From an uncultured bacterium (lineage in GTDB: Bacteria > Verrucomicrobiota > Kiritimatiellia > RFP12 > UBA1067), in contig CACZCD010000012.1 in the NCBI GenBank assembly GCA_902779565.1, positions 1 through 35,030 on the forward strand: a stretch of 35,030 nucleotides of DNA, read 5' to 3'. The notes beneath the pieces were generated by a model that searched no databases, was not told where the DNA came from, and was given only the letters and a program-made list of their open reading frames with translations. Of this stretch, positions 24,301-30,331 are shown in pieces; within the stretch, counting starts at the first letter, position 1; every line of letters begins with the position of its first letter. Both the position numbers and the translations under genes were made by a program.

Positions 24301-24508
24301 CGCAGATCTCCTGCTCCTTGAGAACCTCAACTACGATGCGGCGGATGAAATGCTGATTCGCCGCCGTGAACGTCCTGCTTCGGTTGAGGTGATGTCGCCC
24401 CACGGGCGGTGGGAGCAGACGGACTTCACGTTCGCCGACGGTCTGGTGCGCATCCCCTGCGACTGGCCGTGCTACGGCGTGAAGGTGCTGCGTCTCCGCC
24501 GTCCCTGA
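21320..24508 (+). CDS. C69-type dipeptidase fused to a glycoside-hydrolase-like half
   Basis: 1062 residues, about twice the length of a normal C69 peptidase. ATG 21320 has GAGGAGAG 7 nt upstream; Met8 (21341) is an alternative. A signal peptide ends at AVGASA, which leaves Cys26 as first residue of the mature chain. That is the Ntn-hydrolase layout of family C69 (ACMTFIAGKKVSTTGH, then VIVGHNEDDW), where the N-terminal Cys is the nucleophile. The peptidase half runs to roughly residue 395. From about 405 a TIM-barrel-like glycosidase region follows (NPYCLYSLTL; later LLLDEADTWPHNLWSKSS and LVNAHKGPYRVSRHY), then a GH42-trimerisation-like segment (VLIPCHKDYPTFSVVE) and a beta-sandwich end. 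The second half is called from family style; catalytic acids are not pinned. A secreted enzyme cleaving both peptide and glycan would suit glycoproteins such as mucin, but that is inference. Confidence 0.75.
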   Translation: MKNVQCKMKLLLAALVAGFAVGASACMTFIAGKKVSTTGHVIVGHNEDDWPPFTVHHGMLPARDWPAGTMLPATEGCCARIPQAPHTLACYWGEVKFKTGDLNADTFLNEKGVIVVSDSGGYSTERMDDPTLLTEGGIRFNLRRTVGERATSARDGVRILGEMVEKYGYAPSARIYTIADRDEAWLVQVVHGRNYVAVRCPDDAVTVMPNLYTVYELDEFPAADVIASRDLVENAKRKGFWNGKGKFNFAKAYQGSYNYGPERAFEHPNNTGRFRQAIRLLTGAEWPEGKPFPFSVKPAKGSFSVEDMRAILTAHNGPLKDGKHVLETWSICSSTTIESTICEFTDTPRDTVYHLALGRGCEKPYLRLKPFAEPLPAEIDESATAEARLATHVLPMADRTPAREIIRPDSFTMLNIIPSMPGREGVAAADAIEFAARTGNPYCLYSLTLQPQGCPASATVDAAVASYRKWAELLRGSAVKPAILLQAIVGHWTSDLAEKKTEPWQRAINVKGKVTRFCPLDPGYRAYIRETGRKLAACAPAAILSDDDVRAFSPDAECICPLHTAEYNRRTGKNLTPEGLRDLLAHADRRSADHMAFAELQRDTVLGVVKLLREGIDSVDPSIPSGVCEPGWAWAQRYIADTAHAMAGPNHTAWVRLANGQYFETAPKQTMGGLVLRTMASAERLRNKDVLLLDEADTWPHNLWSKSSVAFHAKLSTSAFVGLKGAKLWLVNAHKGPYRVSRHYTEILERNRGFHSALSAAVRGTAMEGVLIPCHKDYPTFSVVERKGSGTADAEGWVQTVFSWYGVPFRVTEDFSVDGLYALGGAGVVQKLSDEEIRAIFAHRVLVDGLAAAALIKRGFGDLMGVEEVAERPLFTGDYNERRGNQLSLPKSSNPPIFRPLPGAETVSSFIWKESIFAKSFERVAASGVLFRNRLGGTVATTAYNTRLAPAYLYGSGRQRYVYDLLDALAGAPFENICANEQNVLALTRRAPDGADLLLLENLNYDAADEMLIRRRERPASVEVMSPHGRWEQTDFTFADGLVRIPCDWPCYGVKVLRLRRP
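21326..21346. repeat. Heptamer repeat continuation in the next gene's start
   Basis: Three further units of the same family (AATGTGC, AATGTAA, AATGAAG) lie just inside the following coding sequence and encode part of its N-terminus. They are separated from the first block by 28 bp holding the ribosome site. Confidence 0.75.
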
Positions 24509-24520
24509 TCACTGGATGAA

Positions 24521-25642
24521 ATGAAGATCGTATTCGCCATAGATTCCTTCAAGGGGAGTCTCAGCTCGTTGGAGGCGGGGAACGCCGCCGCCGAAGGGGC
24601 GAAGCGTGCGTTCCCGGATGCGGAGTGCGTGGTGCGTCCGCTTGCCGACGGCGGCGAGGGCACGGTCGAGGCGCTGGCCGCCGGACTGGGTGGAGGACTG
24701 CGCACGGTGACGGTGACGGGACCGGCGGGACGTCCGACGGACGCCGTCTATGGAATCGTCGGCGAGACGGCGATTCTGGAGATGGCGCAGGCCGCCGGCA
24801 TCACGCTCGTCTCGGGCGCGGAGAAGAATCCGCTGCACACGACGACGTTCGGCGTGGGGGAGATGATTCGGGATGCGTTGGCGCACGGATGCCGCCGCTT
24901 CATCGTGGGCATTGGCGGCAGCGCCACGAACGATGGCGGCGCGGGGATGCTTCAGGCGCTTGGGTTCCGTCTGCTGGACAAGGCGGGGCAAGAGATTCCG
25001 CGCGGCGGTGAAGGTCTGGTGCGGCTTGATCGGATCGATCGCGCGGCGGTGCTGCCGGAATTGGAGACCTGCGCGTTTCGCGTGGCGTGCGATGTCACGA
25101 ACCCGCTCTGCGGGGCAATGGGCGCGAGTGCGGTGTTCGGTCCGCAGAAGGGGGCCACGCCCGAAATGGTGGCGACGCTTGATGCGGCGCTGGCGCATTT
25201 CGCCGAGGTGTCAGGCGGTGAGCCGGAGGCGGCGGGCGCGGGAGCCGCCGGGGGACTGGGCTTTGCGTTCCGGACGTTTCTCGGCGGCGAGCTGAAGCGC
25301 GGTGTGGACATTGTCCTGGAGGAGACGCGCCTCGCGGAGGCGATTCAGGATGCCCATCTTGTGGTGACGGGGGAGGGGCGGCTCGATGCGCAGACGGTGA
25401 TGGGCAAGGCACCCATTGGCGTGGCGCATCTCGCGAAGCGTTTGGGGAAGCGGGTGATTGCGTTCTCGGGTTGCGTCACGTCCGATGCGGGCGCGGTGAA
25501 CGAACACGGCATCGATGCGTTCTTCCCGATCTTGCGTGAGGTGACGACGCTTGAGACGGCGCTTGAAAAAGGTCATGCGGCGGCCAATCTCGCCGCCACA
25601 GCGGAACAGGTGTTCAGATGTTTTCGACTTGGGGCGCATTGA
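24521..25642 (+). CDS. glxK: Glycerate kinase (GlxK/GarK family)
   Basis: 373 residues, the usual length for this family. Motifs are strong: the N-terminal IDSFKGSLSS (7-16), LADGGEGT (41-48), the central GIGGSATNDGGAGM (about 131-144), the CDVTNPLCG segment and GEGRLDAQTVMGKAP near the C-terminus. The enzyme phosphorylates glycerate with ATP, giving a phosphoglycerate that enters glycolysis. It starts 12 nt after the previous stop with only a weak ribosome site (GGATGAA), so translation probably depends on the upstream gene. The downstream GntP-family permease begins 25 nt inside this gene, so uptake and kinase are almost certainly co-expressed. Confidence 0.93.
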   Translation: MKIVFAIDSFKGSLSSLEAGNAAAEGAKRAFPDAECVVRPLADGGEGTVEALAAGLGGGLRTVTVTGPAGRPTDAVYGIVGETAILEMAQAAGITLVSGAEKNPLHTTTFGVGEMIRDALAHGCRRFIVGIGGSATNDGGAGMLQALGFRLLDKAGQEIPRGGEGLVRLDRIDRAAVLPELETCAFRVACDVTNPLCGAMGASAVFGPQKGATPEMVATLDAALAHFAEVSGGEPEAAGAGAAGGLGFAFRTFLGGELKRGVDIVLEETRLAEAIQDAHLVVTGEGRLDAQTVMGKAPIGVAHLAKRLGKRVIAFSGCVTSDAGAVNEHGIDAFFPILREVTTLETALEKGHAAANLAATAEQVFRCFRLGAH

Positions 25643-26871
25643 CAGGACTTGTCCTCGCGATCGTGCTGATCGTGCGGAAGGCGACACCGGCGTACGCGTT
25701 GGTGTTGGGGGCTCTGATTGGCGGCCTTCTCGGCGGCGGTGGTCTGCCGGAGACGGTCGGGGCGATGATCGGCGGCGCGCAGTCGATGATGCCGAGCGTG
25801 TTGCGGATCCTGACGTCGGGTGTGCTGGCGGGCGCGTTGGTAAAAACCGGCAGCGCGGAGAAGATTGCGGACGCCATCGTCCGGGCGCTCGGCACGCGGT
25901 TCGCGCTCGCCGCCATCGCGTTGGCGACGCTGATCGTCACGGCCGTGGGGGTGTTTGTGGATATCGCGGTGATCACCGTGGCGCCAGTCGCGCTTGCCGT
26001 GGGGCGGCGCGCGGAGATTCCGGTGCCGGCGCTGCTGCTGGCGATGGTGGGCGGCGGAAAGGCGGGGAACGTGATCTCGCCCAATCCGAACACGATTGCG
26101 GCGGCGGATGCGTTCAATGTCGATCTGACGGCGCTCATGCTGAAGAACATCGTGCCTGCGCTCTGCGCGCTGACTGTGACGATTCTGCTTGCGCGCTGGT
26201 TGAGCCGCGCAAAATCCCCCATCCCAAACCTCCAACCCGAAACTGGAAACTCTAAACTCGAAACTCCCTCCCTTTGGGCGGCGGTGGCGGGGCCGCTTGT
26301 GGTGGTGGCTCTGTTGGCGCTCCGTCCGTTGTGCGGCTTCGCGGTCGATCCGCTCGTGGCGCTGCCGGCGGGCGGACTGGTCGCGATTCTGGTCTGCGGG
26401 AAGTGGCGGCAGACGGCGTCGTTCTGCGAGTACGGACTTTCCAAGGTGGCGGGCGTATCGATCCTGCTCATCGGGACGGGTGCGGTGGCGGGCATCGTCA
26501 AGAACTCGGGGCTGAACGCCGACATGGTGGCGTTCCTGAACGCCTGTCACCTGCCGGCGTTCGCGCTGGCGCCGCTTTCGAGCGTGCTGCTCTCCGGCGC
26601 GACGGCGTCCACCACGGCGGGCGTGACGATTGCCTCTCAGACCTTCTCCGGCACGTTGGTGCAGGCGGGGGTACCGGCCCTTTCGGCGGCGGCGATGCTC
26701 CATGCGGGCGGCACGATCTTCGATGCGCTTCCGCACGGCAGCTTCTTCCATGCGACGGCCGGCGCTGTGGGCATGGGCGTGAAGGATCGGCTCAAGCTCT
26801 TCCCGTACGGTACGCTTGTCGGTGCCACCTCCACCGTCACCTCCGTGCTCGTCTATCTCTGCGGCTTCTGA
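25618..26871 (+). CDS. GntP-family permease, probable glycerate/gluconate:H+ symporter
   Basis: 417 residues with about 12 predicted membrane helices, close to the GntP norm (~440). Family features include the N-terminal pair of helices with GALIGGLLGGGG, the DIAVITVAPVALAVGRR stretch, the conserved GGGKAGNVISPNPNTIAAA loop, and the C-terminal SGATASTTAGVTIASQ and HAGGTIFDALPHGSFFH segments. GntP proteins import sugar acids with protons; overlap with glycerate kinase (25 nt) points to glycerate. Odd feature: residues about 203-217, in the loop between two helices, are encoded by six heptanucleotide repeat units (IPNLQPETGNSKLET), making a hydrophilic insert unlike the rest of the protein. The gene is followed by 115 nt containing the promoter of the next operon. 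Confidence 0.88.
   Translation: MFSTWGALTGLVLAIVLIVRKATPAYALVLGALIGGLLGGGGLPETVGAMIGGAQSMMPSVLRILTSGVLAGALVKTGSAEKIADAIVRALGTRFALAAIALATLIVTAVGVFVDIAVITVAPVALAVGRRAEIPVPALLLAMVGGGKAGNVISPNPNTIAAADAFNVDLTALMLKNIVPALCALTVTILLARWLSRAKSPIPNLQPETGNSKLETPSLWAAVAGPLVVVALLALRPLCGFAVDPLVALPAGGLVAILVCGKWRQTASFCEYGLSKVAGVSILLIGTGAVAGIVKNSGLNADMVAFLNACHLPAFALAPLSSVLLSGATASTTAGVTIASQTFSGTLVQAGVPALSAAAMLHAGGTIFDALPHGSFFHATAGAVGMGVKDRLKLFPYGTLVGATSTVTSVLVYLCGF
26225..26266. repeat. Heptanucleotide tandem repeat inside the permease gene (locus C)
   Basis: Six degenerate 7-bp units (CAAACCT, CCAACCC, GAAACTG, GAAACTC, TAAACTC, GAAACTC), 42 bp in all, so in frame. It is nearly T-poor and A/C-rich on this strand, unlike the flanking GC-rich coding sequence, and adds a polar loop to a membrane protein. 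Confidence 0.9.
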
Positions 26872-26945
26872 GATTCCGTCCATAAGTTGATTGCCGGTCG
26901 TTGGGTTGCAATTCTCCATTCGCTGACGGATTCACGCTCAATTTG

Positions 26946-26954
26946 TGGTATAAT
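26946..26954 (+). promoter_or_regulatory. Extended -10 promoter (TGGTATAAT) of the cytochrome-KAS-FkbH operon
   Basis: Perfect TATAAT at 26949-26954 in the context GTGGTATAATTCGCGGC, 32 nt before ATG 26987. No convincing -35 match upstream. It is the only promoter-like site seen for the four-gene operon that follows. Confidence 0.8.
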
Positions 26955-26986
26955 TCGCGGCATATTGGTTTGAGAGACGAGGCATC

Positions 26987-28843
26987 ATGAAGAGAACAGC
27001 AGCGACGATGTTGGCGGCGGCGTTGACCGTCGTGGCTTCGGCCGGCGATTTCAACGGCGGCCGTACCGTCCCCGTCCATCGCTTTGCGCCCGTGGACCGC
27101 GATGGCGACAAGGTGTCGGTGTGCGCGCGGATGCCGGCGGCGCTGTCGCAGGAGAAGACCTGCGGGCAGTGTCATGAGATCGAAAAGATGCCCGGCGGTT
27201 CGCATTTCCGGAACGGCGGCACGAACGATGTGGTGAACAAGGTGAACCGCGAGCCGTGGTTCCTCTGCTCCACGAACGGCGGCTGCCGCGTGGTGTCGCT
27301 CGCCGACCGCGGCGGACTCTCCGCGTGGGAGTGGGCGCGGACGTTCGGCTACGCTATCCCCGGCGGCGGTTTGGCGAGCTGTCCCGCCGCGATGTGCGAG
27401 CCGGCCGGTGAGCATCAGCGCTGGTTCGTGACGGGTCCGCTGGAGATGAACTGTCTCGCGTGCCATTCGCAGGACGACTACGACGTGAGCGAGTGGGCGA
27501 AGCAGACGATGCGCGAGAACTGGAGCGGCGCCGCGCTCGCGGCGGCGGGCTATGCGCGTGTCGAGGGCATGAACGCGCGGTTGGACGCCGCCTGGGATCC
27601 GCTCATCGCCGAGAATCCCGACGACCATCTCTTCAAGGTGCCGGAGAAGGTGCTGTACGAGCCGTCGAAATTCGACGACAAGGGGCGTTGCACGTTCCGC
27701 GTGGGTAAGCCGAAGAACGAGAACTGCCTCGCCTGCCATGCGGTCTCCGCCGTCGGCACGCCGTCGCATGACATCGCGGGTGACGTTCATCTTCAGCGCG
27801 GGATGCGTTGCATCGACTGCCACCAGAACGGCATGGACCACCGCATCGAGACGAAGAGCTGCGCATCGTGCCACCTTGAGAAGAACGGCGCGGGACCCAA
27901 GCCCCGGCATGTGGGACTTCCCCTTATTCATTTGGAGACGCTCTCCTGCACGGTGTGCCATTCCGGCGTGACGAAGGATGGCGCCTGTGCGCAGGTGCGC
28001 ACGATGCGTGCGAACCGCATCGGCATCTACGGGAAGGCGCACTGGGAGACGGATGTGCCGTTCATCGAAGAGCCTTTCATCCGGAAAAACGCCGACGGCA
28101 AGGTGGAGCTTTGCCGCCGCGCGGCGGTGTCACCTCAACCCTCAACCCTCAACGCTCAACCCACCAACTACGTCTATTGGGCGTTCGCCCATGACGTGAA
28201 GCCGGCGCGTCAGGCACGCGGTGCGGATCCCGATCGCTGCGCCGCCTGCCACTCCATCACAAGCCGCTTCTTCGAGGGTTACGAGGATCCCGTCTATTTC
28301 ACGGCGTTCAACCTTGCGTTCTTGGGACGCCCCGTGTTCAAGGTTGTCCTTTGGGTCGTCTTTGGTCTCCTATGCCTCTTCGCGGCGGCGGCGGCGGCGG
28401 TTGCGCTCAACCGTGCGGCGGCGAAGGTGGAGGAGGGCACCACGCACTTCCTGTGGGGGGCGTTCAAGTGGCTTGTGGATGTGGGCTTCGTGCTGGCGAT
28501 GGTCTATCTTGTCCTCTCGGGCGTGTTGGGCTGGTGGCGCGGCGGTATGACGTGGTGGTGGCTGATGCTTCACATGGTGGCGGGCGGCGTTCTGGCCGGT
28601 GCGGTGGCCGCGATGGCGGTGCTGCGCCATGGCGAACGGACGCGCGGCATGGCGTCGTCGGTGATCTGGACGCTGTGGCTGGTCTTCGCCGCGGGAACGG
28701 TGTTCACTGCCGTAATGCCGATGATGGCTGTGTTTGGAAGTCAGGGCCAGGCGTTCCTGCTCTGGAGCCACCGTTGCACGGCGCTCACCTTCACCGTCCT
28801 CTCGCTGGCGGTGTGCTTCGTGGCCCTGAAAAAGCGGAGGTGA
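26987..28843 (+). CDS. Membrane-bound seven-heme c-type cytochrome with b-type-like membrane domain
   Basis: 618 residues. A signal peptide (TMLAAALTVVASAG) is followed by a periplasmic part holding seven CxxCH heme c sites: CGQCH 59-63, CLACH 156-160, CLACH 247-251, CIDCH 275-279, CASCH 292-296, CTVCH 321-325 and CAACH 418-422. Scattered extra His residues could be distal ligands. From about 447 there are five predicted membrane helices with His residues in helices 3 and 5 (LMLHMVAGG, WSHRCTAL), resembling a small cytochrome-b-like quinone-interacting anchor. Layout recalls octaheme tetrathionate-reductase-type and NrfH/cytochrome-b fusions, so electron transfer between quinones and a periplasmic partner is likely. 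Residues 383-392 are encoded by a heptamer repeat. Start is supported by GAGACGAGG upstream. The next gene starts 1 nt after the stop. Physiological acceptor is unknown. Confidence 0.85.
   Translation: MKRTAATMLAAALTVVASAGDFNGGRTVPVHRFAPVDRDGDKVSVCARMPAALSQEKTCGQCHEIEKMPGGSHFRNGGTNDVVNKVNREPWFLCSTNGGCRVVSLADRGGLSAWEWARTFGYAIPGGGLASCPAAMCEPAGEHQRWFVTGPLEMNCLACHSQDDYDVSEWAKQTMRENWSGAALAAAGYARVEGMNARLDAAWDPLIAENPDDHLFKVPEKVLYEPSKFDDKGRCTFRVGKPKNENCLACHAVSAVGTPSHDIAGDVHLQRGMRCIDCHQNGMDHRIETKSCASCHLEKNGAGPKPRHVGLPLIHLETLSCTVCHSGVTKDGACAQVRTMRANRIGIYGKAHWETDVPFIEEPFIRKNADGKVELCRRAAVSPQPSTLNAQPTNYVYWAFAHDVKPARQARGADPDRCAACHSITSRFFEGYEDPVYFTAFNLAFLGRPVFKVVLWVVFGLLCLFAAAAAAVALNRAAAKVEEGTTHFLWGAFKWLVDVGFVLAMVYLVLSGVLGWWRGGMTWWWLMLHMVAGGVLAGAVAAMAVLRHGERTRGMASSVIWTLWLVFAAGTVFTAVMPMMAVFGSQGQAFLLWSHRCTALTFTVLSLAVCFVALKKRR
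28133..28160. repeat. Heptanucleotide tandem repeat inside the cytochrome gene (locus D)
   Basis: Four units: CCTCAAC three times, then GCTCAAC, followed by a decayed fifth copy (CCACCAA). It encodes the linker PQPSTLNAQP between the sixth and seventh heme sites. Confidence 0.9.
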
Positions 28844-28844
28844 T

Positions 28845-29390
28845 ATGTTCGGTCGCGTGCTGGGACTTGGTGCTTTGCTGGCGCTTTTTTGCGGGTGTGC
28901 CACGACAGTTGTACGCGAAGAGCCATCGCATGCTGCGCTCGCCGAGGCGCTCATAGAGAACGTGAAAGGGACGAAGGTCCAGATGGTGGAGGGGGCCTGG
29001 AAGGATGAGGCGTTCGCCGCCGAATGCGTACTGAAGGGTGATGGCGAAATGCTCACGGCGGTGCTGCTCGCGCCGCAGATGCGGCTTGCCACGCTCACGC
29101 TCAAGCAGCCGCACACGCTCCGGTGGGACCGCGCGCCGCAGGTTCCGTCCTCGTTAGATCCCGAGTATGTGCTCTTCGATATGGCGCTTGTGCTCCTGCC
29201 GACGGCGACGCTCTCCGAGAAGATTGGCGAGGACTACCGCGTGGACGAGACGGCGGATGGACGGCGGCGGCGCGTAGTGGATGCGCGCGGACGGCTCCAT
29301 TCGGTGCGTCAGGTGCTGCCCGACGGCGGTGTGTACTTCCGGAATGCAGTGTACGGTTATGAATTGACCGTCAAAACGATTCCCCAATGA
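28845..29390 (+). CDS. DUF3261-like outer-membrane lipoprotein
   Basis: 181 residues. Start is 1 nt after the cytochrome stop with CGGAGG just upstream. Residues 1-18 are a lipoprotein-type signal (LGLGALLALFCGC) with Cys18 as probable lipid site; the lipobox is imperfect (F-C-G before the Cys), so this is moderate. The body is a beta-rich fold resembling DUF3261 proteins, with the typical middle VLFDMALVLLPTATLSEKIG and the ending VYFRNAVYGYELTVKTI. DUF3261 proteins resemble LolA/LolB-type lipid carriers and often occur in gene clusters making aryl polyenes or related lipids with ketosynthases and ACPs. Here it sits directly ahead of a KAS III gene, whose ATG overlaps this stop (ATGA). A role in carrying or receiving the lipid-like product is a reasonable guess. 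Confidence 0.65.
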   Translation: MFGRVLGLGALLALFCGCATTVVREEPSHAALAEALIENVKGTKVQMVEGAWKDEAFAAECVLKGDGEMLTAVLLAPQMRLATLTLKQPHTLRWDRAPQVPSSLDPEYVLFDMALVLLPTATLSEKIGEDYRVDETADGRRRRVVDARGRLHSVRQVLPDGGVYFRNAVYGYELTVKTIPQ

Positions 29391-30331
29391 GAATTGACGG
29401 CGTTGACATTGAGGCGGTGTTCGGCTGCGTCCCTGCGAACGCGGTGGACAATCTCGCCGCTCTTGAACCGCTCGTCGGCGCGGAGAAGGCGGCGGCGATC
29501 GTTCAGGCGACGGGTTTCACCACGCGCCGCGTCGCGGCTTCGGGAACGGATGTGTTCGATCTCGTGCTGCCGGCGGCGAAACGCGCGCTGGAGGGCGTTG
29601 CGTCCCGTGAGATCGGCGGCGTGGTGGCGGTCAGCTTCTCGAACCGGAACCGCTTTCCGGCGCTCTCGGCGCGTCTGCAGCATGCGCTTGGGCTGGGGAA
29701 CGATGTGGTCGCCTACGATCTCTCTATGGCGTGCAGCGGGTGGATCTACGGACTCTTCGCCGCCGCGCAGCTGGTGAGGGCGTCGGGACGGAAGGTGCTC
29801 TTGGTGGATGGTGATGTGCAGAGCGCCTGGATCGATCCTTCTGACGCGAACACGCTCGCCGTGATGGGCGACGGTGCGGCGGCGGCGCTTCTCGGGCCGG
29901 GTACGGCGTCGTGGGAATTCGACTTTTTTACGGACGGCTCCGGTGCGGAGATTCTTAGTTGCCGCGAGACGATTGCGATGGATGGGTTTGGCGTGTTCCG
30001 CTTTGTGGCGGGTCCGGTGCGGCGCTTCCTTGAGACGTTCCTGCGCGATTCGCAGATCCTCGCTGGCGGCGCGTCGCTTTTCGTTCCGCATCAGGCGAAC
30101 CTGTACATGGTGCGTCAGCTCGCCGATGCGCTCGGTCTCAAGGATCGCGTGGCAGGCTGTGGCGCACGCTACGCGAACACAGGTTCCAGTTCGGCAGCGC
30201 TGACGCTCGCGGAGGAATTGCCCGTGCCTCCGGGCGGTGCGGTTCTGATGGCTGGCTTCGGCGCAGGGTTGAGCGCGGGGGTGGCGGCCACGACGCTCGG
30301 TGCGTACCGGAGAGGTGTGCTGGAGATATGA
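29387..30331 (+). CDS. 3-oxoacyl-ACP synthase III (KAS III/FabH-like)
   Basis: 314 residues, normal for the family (~310-330). The catalytic triad is intact: Cys116 in DLSMACSGWIYGL, His235 in FVPHQANLYM and Asn264 in RYANTGSSSA. The family GDGAAAALLG motif is at about 161-170. Such enzymes condense an acyl-CoA or acyl-enzyme with a malonyl- or other acyl-ACP. Because the next gene encodes an ACP joined to an FkbH-type glyceryl transferase, this KAS III is more likely part of a specialised pathway than the housekeeping FabH; the comparable pair in tetronate antibiotic clusters joins a glyceryl-ACP to a fatty or polyketide chain. Both its ends overlap the neighbouring genes by an ATGA, so all are translated together. 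Substrates cannot be read from the sequence. Confidence 0.88.
   Translation: MRIDGVDIEAVFGCVPANAVDNLAALEPLVGAEKAAAIVQATGFTTRRVAASGTDVFDLVLPAAKRALEGVASREIGGVVAVSFSNRNRFPALSARLQHALGLGNDVVAYDLSMACSGWIYGLFAAAQLVRASGRKVLLVDGDVQSAWIDPSDANTLAVMGDGAAAALLGPGTASWEFDFFTDGSGAEILSCRETIAMDGFGVFRFVAGPVRRFLETFLRDSQILAGGASLFVPHQANLYMVRQLADALGLKDRVAGCGARYANTGSSSAALTLAEELPVPPGGAVLMAGFGAGLSAGVAATTLGAYRRGVLEI

Noticed and set aside
20924-24403. 1159-codon open frame on the minus strand opposite the C69 fusion and M20 genes
   Set aside because: It mirrors the codon structure of well-supported plus-strand genes, is rich in Arg/His/Ala as expected for antisense of GC-rich code, and has no recognisable domain or ribosome site.
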